Positions 42,651-53,458 of a stretch of 64,000 nt of DNA are shown piece by piece (positions within the stretch are counted from its first letter, which is position 1; each line of letters begins with the position of its first letter). The stretch spans positions 3,658,001-3,722,000 of the forward strand of contig OZ231127.1 in the NCBI GenBank assembly GCA_965153355.1, given 5' to 3'. Under the pieces are notes generated by a model, which worked only from the letters and a program-made list of their open reading frames with translations, did no database searches and was not told where the DNA came from. Source of the DNA: Flaccisagitta enflata (taxonomy: Eukaryota; Chaetognatha; Sagittoidea; Aphragmophora). A program made the translations under genes and the position numbers.

Positions 42651-42971
42651 GTAAATAGCTTATGTAGAGACATGGTTAAATTGGTTATGTACTAATAAAA
42701 TGTAGGCCAACATGTGCATCGGCCCCTACCAAGCAGATTGTCCTAGCGAATGATCAGCCGAATGACCAACACACTGACCGGATAGACAAGACCCCTACGT
42801 GACGTTTTTTTGTGCACGTAAAAATCGTTTTGAAACCAGAAATCATTCGCTTTGTCTTTTCAAATCATTTTGATGAGATGGGACGTCATTCCATACAAAT
42901 GGGAAAACATTTTTTTTCTATCCTTTCTCCTTCCCGCCTTTCTTTATTTGTTCTTTGTTTGCTTGTCTGTC

Positions 42972-42978
<7 letters not shown>

Positions 42979-43060
<82 letters not shown>
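42979..43060. repeat. CT microsatellite forming the kelch exon pyrimidine tract
   Basis: CT with two GTCT interruptions, directly followed by the acceptor CATCAG. Confidence 0.97.
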
Positions 43061-43065
<5 letters not shown>

Positions 43066-43066
43066 G

Positions 43067-44151
43067 ATCCAACTCAGCGTCTCATCCCATTCCCGCCGAT
43101 ACTCAAGAAAGACTGGAATTCCGCAAGTCGATTTCCAGTCGGCGCTGGATTTGTCGGCGGCGTCATCGAGGACAAACTCGTGTTGTGGGGAGGTGATCAA
43201 AGACAAGAGGATTGGGGCTATTACCATCTCCCTGCCAACTTTATTTACACATTTACTCCTCCAGGTCGAAGCGGCAACGCGGAAGGCAAATGGAACAAAA
43301 TACCTACATCTGGTAATGTTCATCCTGGTAAAAACTCAGCCGCATTTACGGTCCTGAATAACTTGATTTACCTTTTTGGAGGTTGGGGTAACGATGGTCT
43401 CGTCCACGCGATTTCCACTCTCTCGGCCGATGGGAAATTCATGCGCCTCCAACCCACCGGCGACATTCCCATTCCACGACAGGAGGCTCAAGCTTGGTCG
43501 TACGATGGCAAAATCTTCTTTTTCGGGGGTGGGCTCAATCAAATTAGCGACACGCGAAAACAAGATTTTGCCAAGCTTGAACATTTGCGATGGTACTACA
43601 CCAACGAAACTTATCAATTTGATCCCAGCACAAACATCATCAGTCGTCTCGAGATCAAAGGCAAAGGACCCTCACCTCGAGTCGCTTTTGCCATTGCGCA
43701 AATCGATCATCGCATCTTCATTCAAGGCGGCATCGGCATCATTGGCGGGAAGGCGACTGACTTCTTCATGCTCAACCTGAAAACGATGGAGTGGAGGAAG
43801 ATTGCAAACTCAGGAATTTCAGATGGTTTGTACGGTCATTCCCTCACTCCCGTCTCATTATCTCAACTTTTCCTTCTCGGCGGGTATCAGCTCATCAGAG
43901 GCAGATCGGAAGTCTCCAACCGAGTTGCGATTTTCGATGTCGGCAATTCCACGTGGAAGGAGGAAGCGCGTCTTTCATCCCAATTTGGTGGGGATGAAGG
44001 AGGATTGATTTATCACCGTGCCTTTAAATATCCCAATGGAAACGGTGTTTCGGTGATTTGCATGGGAGGATATGTTGATAAGTATCGGGGAAAACATCCC
44101 GATCACTTTGTTATCTTTGACTTTCCTGTTGAAGCTGCGACCGTAAACTAA
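43067..44151 (+). CDS. kelch-repeat exon (unit A), terminal exon
   Basis: The acceptor CTCTCATCAG ends at 43066; entry phase 1; TAA at 44149-44151. About 361 residues. Six GG motifs of kelch blades are visible in order: LVLWGG, LIYLFGGW, KIFFFGGG, RIFIQGG, QLFLLGG, SVICMGGY, each about 50-60 residues apart, as expected for a six-bladed beta-propeller. Kelch propellers bind proteins or act in cell contact; with EGF modules upstream this would lie outside the cell. No internal intron. AATAAA follows at 44309. Frames upstream of the acceptor are CT-array artefacts. The last 189 bases belong to a 1,368-bp tandem duplication. Confidence 0.88.
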
Positions 44152-44308
44152 AAAAAACGTTTTCTCAACTTTTTGTGAAATGACTTTTGTTTTGTCCAAT
44201 CCCCCAGTGTCTCGCTTTTCTGGTATCATTAGCTTTTATTGTACTCTTACTTTTCTGATACTTTTCTGGTAAAAATGTAATGAATCCTTTCGCTTTAAAA
44301 AAGAATGC

Positions 44309-44314
44309 AATAAA
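44309..44314 (+). promoter_or_regulatory. polyadenylation signal AATAAA (unit A kelch gene)
   Basis: AATAAA 158 bp after the kelch stop, in an A-rich stretch. The duplicated copy is at 45677-45682. Confidence 0.5.
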
Positions 44315-44509
44315 AAAAAAAATGAAAAAAAAAAGAAGAAGAAGAAGTAGAAGAAGAAGAAGAAGAAGAAGAAAAAGAAAAAGAATTGCATGCAATTATT
44401 ATGATTTAACCTCATACTCCTAGTTACAACCACTGGTTTTTACTCCGTACATTTCTCTAAAAGTCTGTCCGTCTTTTGGCAAGTCTTTCTGTCCGTCAAT
44501 TTTTGTCTC

Positions 44510-44745
44510 TCTGCAGACACGCGACTCTACACCTTGCTGTGTAAGTCTGTAGGTCCGTCGGTCTGTCGGTCCGTTGGTTCGTCGGTCCGTCGGTCCGTAC
44601 GTAATATTCAAGAAACAAAGTCTTTTTGTCTTTTAAGTGTAATAGGTTATTGTAAGGTTCGTAAGTGTGAAATAGTGTTGTAATGTAGAATTGTAGTATT
44701 GCAGTACTGCCCCTGCCCAACCGACTGCGCATTTTGCCTTGTTTT
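44510..44745 (+). repeat. tri-box hairpin element, diverged
   Basis: GCAGACACGCGACTCTACAC (one arm altered), GTCCGTCGGTCTGTCGG tract, CTGCCCCTGCCCAACCG, then GACTGCGCATTTTGCCTTG as a decayed right end. Duplicated at 45878-46113. Confidence 0.7.
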
Positions 44746-44869
44746 GGGCTGGTTTTTACTAATTCCAAGTCCAGGTCGATTAAATATTAGAGTTTGTATA
44801 TACCCCTCTTCGGTCACGTTAGGGATTTCAATCCGTGTCTTTTGTATTACAGTGTTTTTACGCGGGTAG

Positions 44870-44940
44870 TGTTTTAGGGTTAGGGGTAGGGTTAGGGTTA
44901 GGGATTGGGTGGGTTTTAGGGGTAGGGATAGGGTTGGATT
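44870..44940. repeat. interstitial telomere-like TTAGGG repeats
   Basis: Degenerate GGGTTAGGG/GGGGTAGGG units. Repeated at about 46238-46308 in the duplicate. Confidence 0.8.
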
Positions 44941-45330
44941 ATAGATAGATTTAGGGCAAGGTGTGGACTTGGTTTTGTATGTTTTAAGTCAAGTGCGCTT
45001 GAATTAAAGATTTGCCCGTGCGGGGAAAAAACAAGTGCACCGGATTGAATTCCCTAAGATTACCCACATCTTCCCCCTCTTCTAATGACAAGTCGAACTC
45101 CACAAAAGATCAGATGTAATCAAGCTAGAAACGGTTTGGTATCATTCTGTTCCTCGAAACTGAATCTGTTACAACTGATAACTGCCGAGTCTCTGAAGTG
45201 TTCTGCTATCACAAAATCTTTTTTAATCGACTGATACAACTCAAGTGGTCGAGTCTCAGTGTTTACAGTTAAGCGCGCGATCTCGAGTGCAGTGCAGATA
45301 TTGGAAGATCTAGTTCACGCTAAGCCTAAG

Positions 45331-45519
45331 GAAGCGCGTCTTTCATCCCAATTTGGTGGGGATGAAGGAGGATTGATTTATCACCGTGCCTTTAAATATC
45401 CCAATGGAAACGGTGTTTCGGTGATTTGCATGGGAGGATATGTTGATAAGTATCGGGGAAAACATCCCGATCACTTTGTTATCTTTGACTTTCCCGTTGA
45501 AGCTGCGACCGTAAACTAA
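45331..45519 (+). pseudogene. kelch C-terminal fragment in the tandem duplicate
   Basis: Copies the last blade and stop of kelch A. Without an acceptor and the other blades it cannot make the domain, but it gives the real gene a duplicate 3' end and polyadenylation signal downstream. Confidence 0.85.
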
Positions 45520-46698
45520 AAAAAACGTTTTCTCAACTTTTTGTGAAATGACTTTTGTTTTGTCCAATCCCCCAGTGTCTCGCTTTTCTGGTATCATTAG
45601 CTTTTATTGTACTCTTACTTTTCTGATACTTTTCTGGTAAAAATGTAATGAATCCTTTCGCTTTAAAAAAGAATGCAATAAAAAAAAAAATGAAAAAAAA
45701 AAGAAGAAGAAGAAGTAGAAGAAGAAGAAGAAGAAGAAGAAAAAGAAAAAGAATTGCATGCAATTATTATGATTTAACCTCATACTCCTAGTTACAACCA
45801 CTGGTTTTTACTCCGTACATTTCTCTAAAAGTCTGTCCGTCTTTTGGCAAGTCTTTCTGTCCGTCAATTTTTGTCTCTCTGCAGACACGCGACTCTACAC
45901 CTTGCTGTGTAAGTCTGTAGGTCCGTCGGTCTGTCGGTCCGTTGGTTCGTCGGTCCGTCGGTCCGTACGTAATATTCAAGAAACAAAGTCTTTTTGTCTT
46001 TTAAGTGTAATAGGTTATTGTAAGGTTCGTAAGTGTGAAATAGTGTTGTAATGTAGAATTGTAGTATTGCAGTACTGCCCCTGCCCAACCGACTGCGCAT
46101 TTTGCCTTGTTTTGGGCTGGTTTTTACTAATTCCAAGTCCAGGTCGATTAAATATTAGAGTTTGTATATACCCCTCTTTGGTCACGTTAGGGATTTCAAT
46201 CCGTGTCTTTTGTATTACAGTGTTTTTACGCGGGTAGTGTTTTAGGGTTAGGGGTAGGGTTAGGGTTAGGGATTGGGTGGGTTTTAGGGGTAGGGATAGG
46301 GTTGGATTATAGATAGATTTAGGGCAAGGTGTGGACTTGGTTTTGTATGTTTTAAGTCGAGTGCGCTTGAATTAAAGATTTGCCCGTGCGGGGAAAAAAC
46401 AAGTGCACCGGATTGAATTCCCTAAGATTACCCACATCTTCCCCCTCTTCTAATGACAAGTCGAACTCCACAAAAGATCAGATGTAATCAAGCTAGAAAC
46501 GGTTTGGTATCATTCTGTTCCTCGAAACTGAATCTGTTACAACTGATAACTGCCGAGTCTCTGAAGTGTTCTGCTATCACAAAATCTTTTTTAATCAACT
46601 GATACAACTCAAGTGGTCGAGTCTCAGTGTTTACAGTTAAGCGCGCGATCTCGAGTGCAGTGCAGATATTGGAAGATCTAGTTCACGCTAAGCCTAAG
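45331..46698 (+). repeat. 1,368-bp tandem duplication, copy 2
   Basis: Nearly identical to 43963-45330. Its kelch part encodes only the last 62 residues (from EARLSSQFGG) with stop and AATAAA, preceded by the end of copy 1 instead of the rest of the propeller. A frame of 86 codons from 45259 runs through the junction but lacks five blades. Confidence 0.95.
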
Positions 46699-46699
46699 A

Positions 46700-47060
46700 T
46701 GATGGTGAAAACGATAGACTGATTGTGATGGTTTTTGTAGTAGAACGCTGGTTTGGTGTACAGTTTTAGACTGAAAGTGATGGTATGGGTTTTAGGACTG
46801 ATAGTGATATACTTGTCGTAATGCTGTAATGGTAATTAGGTATTGATTTCGACAATTTTTATAGTGTTTACAGTTAAGAGTTGAGATGAAAATTTGGTGA
46901 GGAGCTTAATCGTGATTGTTTGGGTGACGCTGTCACTTGACAGAGATGGAAATGATCTGATGTATTTCCACTGCATAGTAGGGCGCTGTTAATTAGTCAA
47001 CGGTTTTTGCGTCACGGCCAGTTCATTCACACTGCACCAATTCTCACTGCCGCGACGAAA
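46700..47060. other. unassigned sequence
   Basis: GATGG/ACTGATTGTGATGG words recur loosely (46700-46850). No gene seen. Confidence 0.4.
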
Positions 47061-47206
47061 AACAAGGCCGGATACACTGCAGGACAGTCGCGGACGGTTG
47101 AGCAGGGGCAGTGACGCAATAACCGCTTGCATTTCAAAAATGTTACCGACGGACCGACAGATCGACCGACATGGCAGGGTGTAAAGTTGCGTGACCGCGA
47201 CTAAAA
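47061..47206 (-). repeat. tri-box hairpin element, short subfamily, hybrid stem
   Basis: Right end GGCCTTGTTTT, GTCCGCGACTGTCC (right box CGCGACT), core TTTGAAATGCAAGCGG, stem AGTCGCG-GTCA-CGCAACT: one arm is class I and the other class II. Confidence 0.83.
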
Positions 47207-47579
47207 ATGACAAGTTGTCGATTATTTGGCACTGTTTTCTTCAATATCGCAAATTTCAGAATCACAGCAAAGATCAAGTCGAATTAAAATACATAAAATC
47301 ACAGCAAATAAAGCGAACCGTTCAAGAAAATGTTTCTACTTAAATTTGCCAGATGCACAAACGTAGTTTTTGAATCTGAGCGGAGTTAACAGGGAATAGA
47401 AGAGATAAGGCATTTTTTTGGGGACCCGTAATCAAATTTGCTTTCCATAAAATGGAAACTGAGTGACAGACCCCATTTACCCAGTTATAATTTCGTGTAA
47501 TGATAATAAAATTCGTGGTTTGGATTAAAAAAATAAAGAAGCATTGGATTACTCATCTTGAGGCATGAAACGCGGTTCC

Positions 47580-47729
47580 TAACAACAACAACAAAAACAA
47601 CAACAATAACAACAACAACAACAACAACAACAATAACAACAACAACAACAACAACAACAACAACCACAACCACAACCACAACCACAACCACAACAACAAC
47701 AACAAGAACATCAAGAACATCAAATATCG

Positions 47730-47777
<48 letters not shown>

Positions 47778-47830
47778 AACAAAAACCACAACCACAACCA
47801 CAACCACAACCACAACAACAACAACAACCA
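47580..47830. repeat. CAA/CCA trinucleotide array
   Basis: CAACAA with CCACAA blocks arranged twice, giving Val/Leu/Cys or Thr/Gln homopolymer frames that are not genes. Confidence 0.97.
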
Positions 47831-47865
47831 AATTTTAAGTTGTTTTCAAAGACCGTCCAATAGAA

Positions 47866-48015
47866 CATGAATACAGCCAGTAAAACTTCCTGGGAGGCTT
47901 CGAAGGATGGAAGTTATGTTGATGGCTCTTTCTTCTGGACAAACAAGATGAAGTCGTCCTACACTCTGTGCCGCTCCAATGTAAAGATGGCTTACAATTC
48001 CAACTGTCCCAAAAG
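47866..48015 (+). CDS. possible coding exon, unknown product
   Basis: After GACCGTCCAATAG an open frame reads SKTSWEASKDGSYVDGSFFW and TNKMKSSYTLCRSNVKMAYN, then SNCPKSW, with cysteine and aromatic content like a small extracellular module. No family or partner exon was recognised. A tandem array starts immediately after it, as with the IgGFc-type exons. Confidence 0.25.
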
Positions 48016-48960
48016 TTGGTTATTATTGCTCAGAATGGTGGACAGGGACCAGACAAACATGAAACTAGAAAAAAAAAATACATTTGGGGGGTCCCCAGGG
48101 GGCTATTCTGGGGTGATTTCATGGCCGGGCGACTAAAATCATTGAAAATCAAGATTCTTAGAGCATTCAAGCTTATTTCTTTGGTCAGAATGGTGCACAG
48201 GGACCAGACAAACATTAAACTAGAAAAAAAAACATTTGGGGGGTCAGGGGGTCCCCAGGGGGCTATTCTGGGGTGATTTCATGGCCTGGCGACTAAAATC
48301 ATTGAAAATCATGATTTTTAGAGCATTCAAGCTTATTTCTTTAGTCAGATTGGTGGACAGGGACCAGACAAACATACAACTAAAAAAAAAATACATTTGG
48401 GGGGTCAGGGGGTCCCCAGGGAGTCCCCAGGGGCCTATAATAGGGCGATTTCATGGCCCGGCAACTAAAATCATTGAAAATCTTGATTTTTAGAGCATTC
48501 AAGCTTATTTCTTTGGTAAGAAATTATGAACAAGCACCATTAAAGTATACATGAAGTAGTAAAATATATTCAAGGGGGTCTGGGGGCCCCAGGGAACTGT
48601 TTCTGGGGCCATTTCATGGCGCAGCAAACAAAAAACATCAAATCTACATTTTAAGAGCATTTGAGCTTATGCTTATTAATTAAAAATAATGTGCACAGGC
48701 ATCATAAAATTATACATTTAATTGTAAAATGTATTCTAGAGGGTCAGAGGGCCCATAGGGAACTGTTTTTGTGGTCATTTTATGACACCACAAAAAAAAA
48801 AATCATTGAAATTCTTGATTTTGAGAGCATTAAAGCTAATTCTTTTTGTAAATATTGCATGACGGCAATTTGATGGTGGAACAATTACAACTTTGGGAAA
48901 TCTTTGACTTAAAAGCATCTAGGCTTATGGTTGTTCTTGAAAATAGTGAACTAGGACCTG
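48010..48960. repeat. about 150-bp tandem repeat, 5-6 units
   Basis: TTTGGTCAGAATGGTGGACA, GGGACCAGACAAACAT, CATTTGGGGGGTC, CCCAGGGGGCTATTCTGGGG, TTTCATGGCC and AGAGCATTCAAGCTTATTTC recur in order, decaying towards 48960. Confidence 0.9.
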
Positions 48961-49615
48961 ACAAACCTAAATAAAAAAAGAGAAGACATAATTGTGGGTC
49001 AGTGGGTTTTTTAGAAGTGGGGCAGGGGTTAGGTGAGTGGGCAAGGTGTAAGGGTTATCACAGGAAGAGTAAATTTTAATTTACTTATGCCTCAAGAAAA
49101 TCTCTATGCTGAATAAACTGATAGACATGACAATGATCAATAAGACTTTTTTAGTCATGCATTCATGGCAATGACAATTCTTTTTATTTCAAAACTACAT
49201 AATGATTAAAATGACACTCTACAGACAAAATGAAAATGACATAGACTTGATGACAACATAAGTAAATGACAAGATAGGATTAAACTAAGTCACTACATTT
49301 TAAGGACAAGCGAAAATAGGCAATAAGACAGACATTTAAAGACAAACAGACATTTAACTGACATGATGAATTTTACTGACAAAAATTTGGAAATCACAAA
49401 ATGAAGTAAATTTAGTAGACATTTGACAAAGGACATAACATGACAAGATAGACAGGACCATGAAAAACCCCAATCCCTAATTTCCTTCCCACCTAACCAC
49501 CTCCCATCCCAACCTGCTAACTCTATCCCCCTCCCCTCCCACCCCTAATTGCTCCCCACCATCCAGATGATGTTGCTATTATTGTTGTTGTTGCTGTTGC
49601 TCAGGCCTCAATGGT
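48960..49615. other. unassigned, GACA/AATGACA-rich then C-rich
   Basis: 49120-49460 is rich in AAATGACA/AGACATTT words; 49465-49560 is C-rich (CCTCCCATCCC). No gene seen. Confidence 0.5.
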
Positions 49616-49619
49616 TTGA

Positions 49620-50142
49620 TGGCCCCTCTTCTTCTTCTTCTTCTTCCCTCTTCTTCTTCTTCTTCTTCTTCTTCTTCCTCTTCCTCTTCTTCTTCTTTCT
49701 TCTTCTTCTTCTTCTTCTTCTTCTTGTTCCCTCTTCTTCTTGTTCCCTCTTCTCTTTCTTTCCTCTTCTTCTTCTTCTTCTTATGTCTCTCTTCTTGCTC
49801 TCCTTCCTCTTCTTCTTCTTCTTTTCTTACTATTCCCTCTTTCTTATACCCTATGTTTTTCATTTTTTTTTCGTTTTCTACCTCTTTTTTTCCCTTCTTT
49901 ATTCTTGTACACTTCTTCTTCTTCCTCCTTCTTCTTCTCATTCTTCCTCTATTCCTTCCCCCATCCTCTTATCCCCTCTTCTATTTCTAGTGAAAACAGC
50001 ATTTTCTTTAAGACAGTGTGCCAATTTATGCTACTCTGCTTTACATACTGCACATTCCTGCTGCTTCTTCTTCTTCTTCTTCTTCTTGTTTTTATTCTTC
50101 TTCTTCTTCTTGTTTTTATTCTTCTTCTTCTTCTTCTTCCTT

Positions 50143-50173
<31 letters not shown>

Positions 50174-50330
50174 CTTATTTATGAACCCAACATTTGTTTT
50201 GCTCTCCTTTTTCCTGATTTACTTGAACAATCAACATCTTATACATTGTCATCCTCCTCCTCTTCCTCCTCCTCCTCCTCTTCCTCCTCCTCCTCCTCCT
50301 CCTCCTCCTCTACCCCCACCACAACAAGAT
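49620..50330. repeat. CTT/CTC pyrimidine-rich arrays
   Basis: CTT blocks at 49628-49840 and 50057-50175 and a CTC block at 50252-50310, separated by T/C-rich sequence. Confidence 0.93.
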
Positions 50331-50990
50331 ATCTAATACAAAATTTATGTAGTGTTGCTATTCATCAAGGGGTTTCATGTTATTGTAATGAAAGCAAATC
50401 TAGTTATCTAAGCAACTAACAGAGAATTTTACTTCATTGGCGATATAAAATGAAGCTCTACATTTCGTTAAAAATGGCCGTAAAAAAAAGTATCGTCGAG
50501 TATCGGTCCCAATTTTTTTTGTGGAGCTTCTTAACTACCTAATTAATGAATTTATAAAAAGAAAAAGGGTTACAAGGGGGGTACCTAACCCCTAAAAATA
50601 CAAAAAATTGACATCCTAGAGGGGTTTCATGTAGTTATTTCTTTGTTATTTACGTACTTTTGACGAAGTATAACTCCGCAAAAAATCACTTTCTGGCCAA
50701 AACAAAATTAGTTTTAGACAGCCCTAGGTGTCCTCTAACTACCCTGAAAATTTCAGCAGGTTTGGAGAAAGTCAGTTTTTTGCTCTTTTTCCCCCTCCTC
50801 CTCATTTTGGGTGGTTTGGGTGGTTTGGGTGGTTCCCGATATGCTGGGTCGCCCAAATTTTGGGTTTCTATTTTTTTGGTCCTAGATAGTATTCTGATTG
50901 AAAAAAACCAGATTGATTCCTCATTTTTAATACTATTTTTAACGATTTGGAATTTTGAGCAAAAAGAAGCACAGAGTGTCCTAGACAACG
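50330..50990. other. unassigned sequence
   Basis: A frame is open across 50660-51223, but its first part (VSFLLFFPLLLILGGLGGLG) follows GGTGGTTTG repeats at 50808-50835 and looks fortuitous. Confidence 0.4.
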
Positions 50991-50999
50991 CCTATGACA

Positions 51000-51190
51000 T
51001 TGGCAAACATGACGAATATGTCGCCGCCGCCGCCGACGACGATCACGACAATGATGCAGACGACGACGACGACAACGACGACGACGAATACGATGACTCA
51101 AAGTTCAACTGTGACGATACTGACGACGCCGGCGATGACGATGATGACGTTCACGATCACGATTCCGTGTTCAACGGTGACGATACTGAC
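51000..51190. repeat. GAC/GACGAT-rich array with a duplicated segment
   Basis: GACGACGAC arrays; GTTCAAC..GTGACGATACTGACGAC occurs twice (51102 and 51169). The Asp-rich frame could be real acidic coding sequence but low complexity makes this unsafe. Confidence 0.8.
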
Positions 51191-51194
51191 GACA

Positions 51195-51371
51195 ATGCCG
51201 CAACTAAATTGGGAGAATTTTGAAGCACCCTTGGAGGAAGTGAAAGATGAAGCAAAACCGGAAGTGAAGGATGACGCTGAAGAGGAAGTGAATGAGGATT
51301 CAAACCATAAAATGAATGAGGAAGTGAATGAATCGTCTTTGTCCGCGTCTGGTTCAGGTTCGTACTACTAA
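51195..51371 (+). CDS. possible acidic coding segment
   Basis: ATG to TAA reads MPQLNWENFEAPLEEVKDEA, KPEVKDDAEEEVNEDSNHKM and NEEVNESSLSASGSGSYY: Glu/Lys-rich with EVK/EVNE repeats of about 8 residues. It could be an exon joined to the acceptor at 51531 through a donor TTCAG|GTTCGT near 51357. No family was recognised. Confidence 0.35.
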   Translation: MPQLNWENFEAPLEEVKDEAKPEVKDDAEEEVNEDSNHKMNEEVNESSLSASGSGSYY

Positions 51372-51531
51372 TCTTTGTTGTTGTTCTATTTTTTGCAAGT
51401 GACACAAACGTGGACACAAAAAGTCAATGCAATTAAAAAAAGTATTCAACTGGCTACTACAGCCACTATTCATAGCAACAGTAGATTGCAGTTCATCGAT
51501 CCTGAAGTCCAGTAAAATCTTTGCTTTTCAG

Positions 51532-51574
51532 AAGACGACGTTGACCTTTGCATGAATGGAGATGCTCATTTCAG
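51532..51574 (+). CDS. possible small exon, unknown protein
   Basis: The acceptor TTTGCTTTTCAG ends at 51531; 43 bp encode DDVDLCMNGDAHF; donor TTTCAG|GTGATT. Entry phase 1, exit phase 2. The exit phase matches the exon at 53031. The following intron holds the hAT element. Confidence 0.45.
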
Positions 51575-52045
51575 GTGATTGACTGATTGATTGATTGATT
51601 GATTTGTTTATTGGATGATTGGATTGATTGATTGATTGATTGATTGATTTGCAATATTGTGCCATTCGAACGATGAATTTACGGGCATAGCATCGCCAAT
51701 GGTTGATACATGACAAGTTTTCGAGCTTTCAGATTTTGCCTTTTCTTAGGGCTGAGTCGAGGATTTGATATTTTTGCTCGATGATTAATCGCCTAAAATT
51801 ATAATTCCTCGAGGAATCTTCGAGCATTTTCGAGGATTTTTTTTCGCCATTCTATAATTGATAATAAATAACTATTCTACCCCTTAGTTTCAAAAAGAAA
51901 GAATGGTAACGCAATGGAACTTGTTTTTCTTTCAAACTTTTTAAACTAACATATTTTAAAGCATGCAACAAACAAATCAATATTTTTTTAGTTATATAAA
52001 AAAATGAAGTAACATTATTTGTTTCAGAGGATCACGAGTTAGGAA

Positions 52046-52291
52046 TCATTCTTTTTTCAAGTTTTTCCTGAGGGAAGTAAGAGCGTCAATGGTTTCTTCT
52101 TTAAGACTGGATCGTAATTTAGTCACAATCAACCCAACTGCAGAGAAAGCGCGTTCTGCTTCAAAGGAAGGGGGAGGGAGAGTTTTGATTGCGCAAAATA
52201 CTTTACCAAGGATTGCTGGTCGCTCGTTAGTGTTTTCAAAGATGGTCATTTCTAGTTTCACTTTGGATAGAATGTCCGCTTGAGAAGACAA
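52046..52291 (-). pseudogene. hAT transposase C-terminal (dimerisation) fragment
   Basis: About 81 residues: SKVKLEMTIFENTNERPAIL, then LPPPSFEAERAFSAVGLIVT, then KLRSSLKEETIDALTSLRKN. The pattern P.S...ER.FS..G.IVT..R..L....... L..L..N is the conserved C-terminal block of hAT transposases. The rest of the enzyme is missing. It lies inside the 8-bp-flanked element, confirming its class. Confidence 0.85.
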
Positions 52292-52355
52292 TTTCTCTTT
52301 TCCAACTTAGTCCTACTTCTCAGCCAAAATGATTTCAGCTCCTCCATCTTGCTCT

Positions 52356-52440
52356 TTTTAGTCGCGTGCTACGCGACTCTACACCCCGCTATGTCGGTCG
52401 GTTGGTTGTCGGTCGGTCGGTTGGTTGCTCAGTCCCCTTT
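52356..52440 (+). repeat. tri-box left-end fragment, class I
   Basis: Perfect stem AGTCGCG-TGCTA-CGCGACT, CTACACCCCGCTATGTCGG and a GGTTGGTCGG tract, then joined abruptly to the dispersed GGGCAGCGGCCCC repeat. Nested in the hAT remnant. Confidence 0.8.
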
Positions 52441-52500
52441 TTGGGCAGCGGCCCCGAAGGGGTCGATGACCTATGCTTTCACACATATGGGGATTTTCTC
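52440..52500 (+). repeat. dispersed GGGCAGCGGCCCC..GATGACCTATG repeat
   Basis: TTTTGGGCAGCGGCCCCGAA then GGGGTCGATGACCTATGC; see 21195 and 36140. Confidence 0.65.
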
Positions 52501-53030
52501 CTTCTTCTACTTCTCCTTCTTCTACTTCTCCTTCTTCTCCTTCTCCTCCGCCCCCCCCCCTTCCCTCAAATCCCAGTGTCTCCTCTGGCGCTTCGATCAC
52601 CCATTTTATTTTGAATTTGAGAGACTGGTGGTAACAACGAGAGATTTGGTACTTCTTGAGGTTTAACTCTGGATCAAACTGCACTCTCCCTCCCAACTTT
52701 ATACAAATACCCTGCAAATATCAAATGAGTTTCAGTAAGTGTTGTTTGGGATGTCGCTTGATGGAGGCCAAATGTTGGTCAAATGCGATCAAGACAACAG
52801 AAGCTAACAATAATCATATCAATGCATCGAATATTCAAGATTTCTGCCATTTTCGCCGCATACCGCGACGTGCTTTCCTTAAAGGATCTAATCATAAATG
52901 AACAAATGAACAAATTTTTTCCCCCCGAGGATTTTTGCTTTCCTCGAGCAAGCAATGCAAAACTTTTCCTCGATTAATCGTCGAGCAATTAATTGCTCGA
53001 CTCAGCCCTACCTTTTCTGGCTCATTTTAG

Positions 53031-53108
53031 CGAATATTACGGGACGATAACCGGAATCAGACCGCCGATGACTGACCTCAAGAAAGTCAATACACTTTAT
53101 TCAAAAAG
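53031..53108 (+). CDS. possible exon continuing 51532-51574
   Basis: The acceptor GGCTCATTTTAG ends at 53030; 78 bp encode EYYGTITGIRPPMTDLKKVN and TLYSK; donor AAAAAG|GTGAGC. Entry phase 2 matches the previous exon, giving DLCMNGDAHFSEYYGTITGI across the junction; exit phase 2. No family was recognised with confidence. The hAT element lies 12 bp upstream of the acceptor, so its target duplication CCTTTTCT now contributes to the pyrimidine tract. Confidence 0.45.
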
Positions 53109-53458
53109 GTGAGCTCCAAATGGCAAATCTTAACCGTCTAACTTTCGTTCAAACTAACAAATCTTAGTTCACTTTTCAGCTCATTAAATGTAATATGTAA
53201 TGTAATGTATTTTTGCATGAGCATTAGTGTTAATACAAGAAGCCTGATTTGAGACCTGAAAGGCCTGAGAAACAATATTTTGCAAGCGAAAACTCCATAT
53301 ATTTCTTTGCGAGTCTGTCCGTCTTTTTGTATGATGTTTTAAAGACGCCCCATACGAACCAAAGCAGAATCTCAAATGTGCGATTTCAAACTTTTCGACT
53401 CGATCACCACGGACCAACAGACGGGCGGACAAAGTTTCTTATTGAGTTGCGCAAAAAG

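Larger units (their letters stand above)
43963..45330 (+). repeat. 1,368-bp tandem duplication, copy 1
   Basis: Runs from GAAGCGCGTCTTTCATCC in the kelch exon to CACGCTAAGCCTAAG. The next 1,368 bp repeat it with only a handful of substitutions (for example near 44125/45493, CCTGTT to CCCGTT). It includes the kelch C-terminus, stop, AATAAA, a GAA array, a tri-box copy and TTAGGG-like repeats. Confidence 0.95.
51747..53010. mobile_element. hAT transposon remnant with 8-bp target duplication
   Basis: The ends TAGGGCTGAGTCGAG and, inverted, TAGGGCTGAGTCGAGC are flanked by CCTTTTCT on both sides (51739-51746 and 53011-53018). CTCGA/TCGAG words recur near both ends. Inside is a minus-strand hAT transposase C-terminal fragment, a nested tri-box fragment and a dispersed GC-rich repeat. 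At 1.26 kb it is a deletion derivative. Confidence 0.92.

Noticed and set aside
42955-43066. Kelch protein start within the CT array (MFACLSFPLSLSLS...)
   Set aside because: The frame is open only because CT repeats encode Ser-Leu. The acceptor CATCAG and the phase-1 EGF exons define the real exon start.
44870-44940. Chromosome end (telomere)
   Set aside because: The TTAGGG-like units are few, degenerate, internal and duplicated with their flanks, so they are interstitial.
50660-51223. 187-residue frame with an Asp-rich tail
   Set aside because: The first half is hydrophobic low complexity over GGTGGTTTG repeats and the second half is GAC repeats; only the short ATG-initiated acidic frame at 51195 has ordinary composition.
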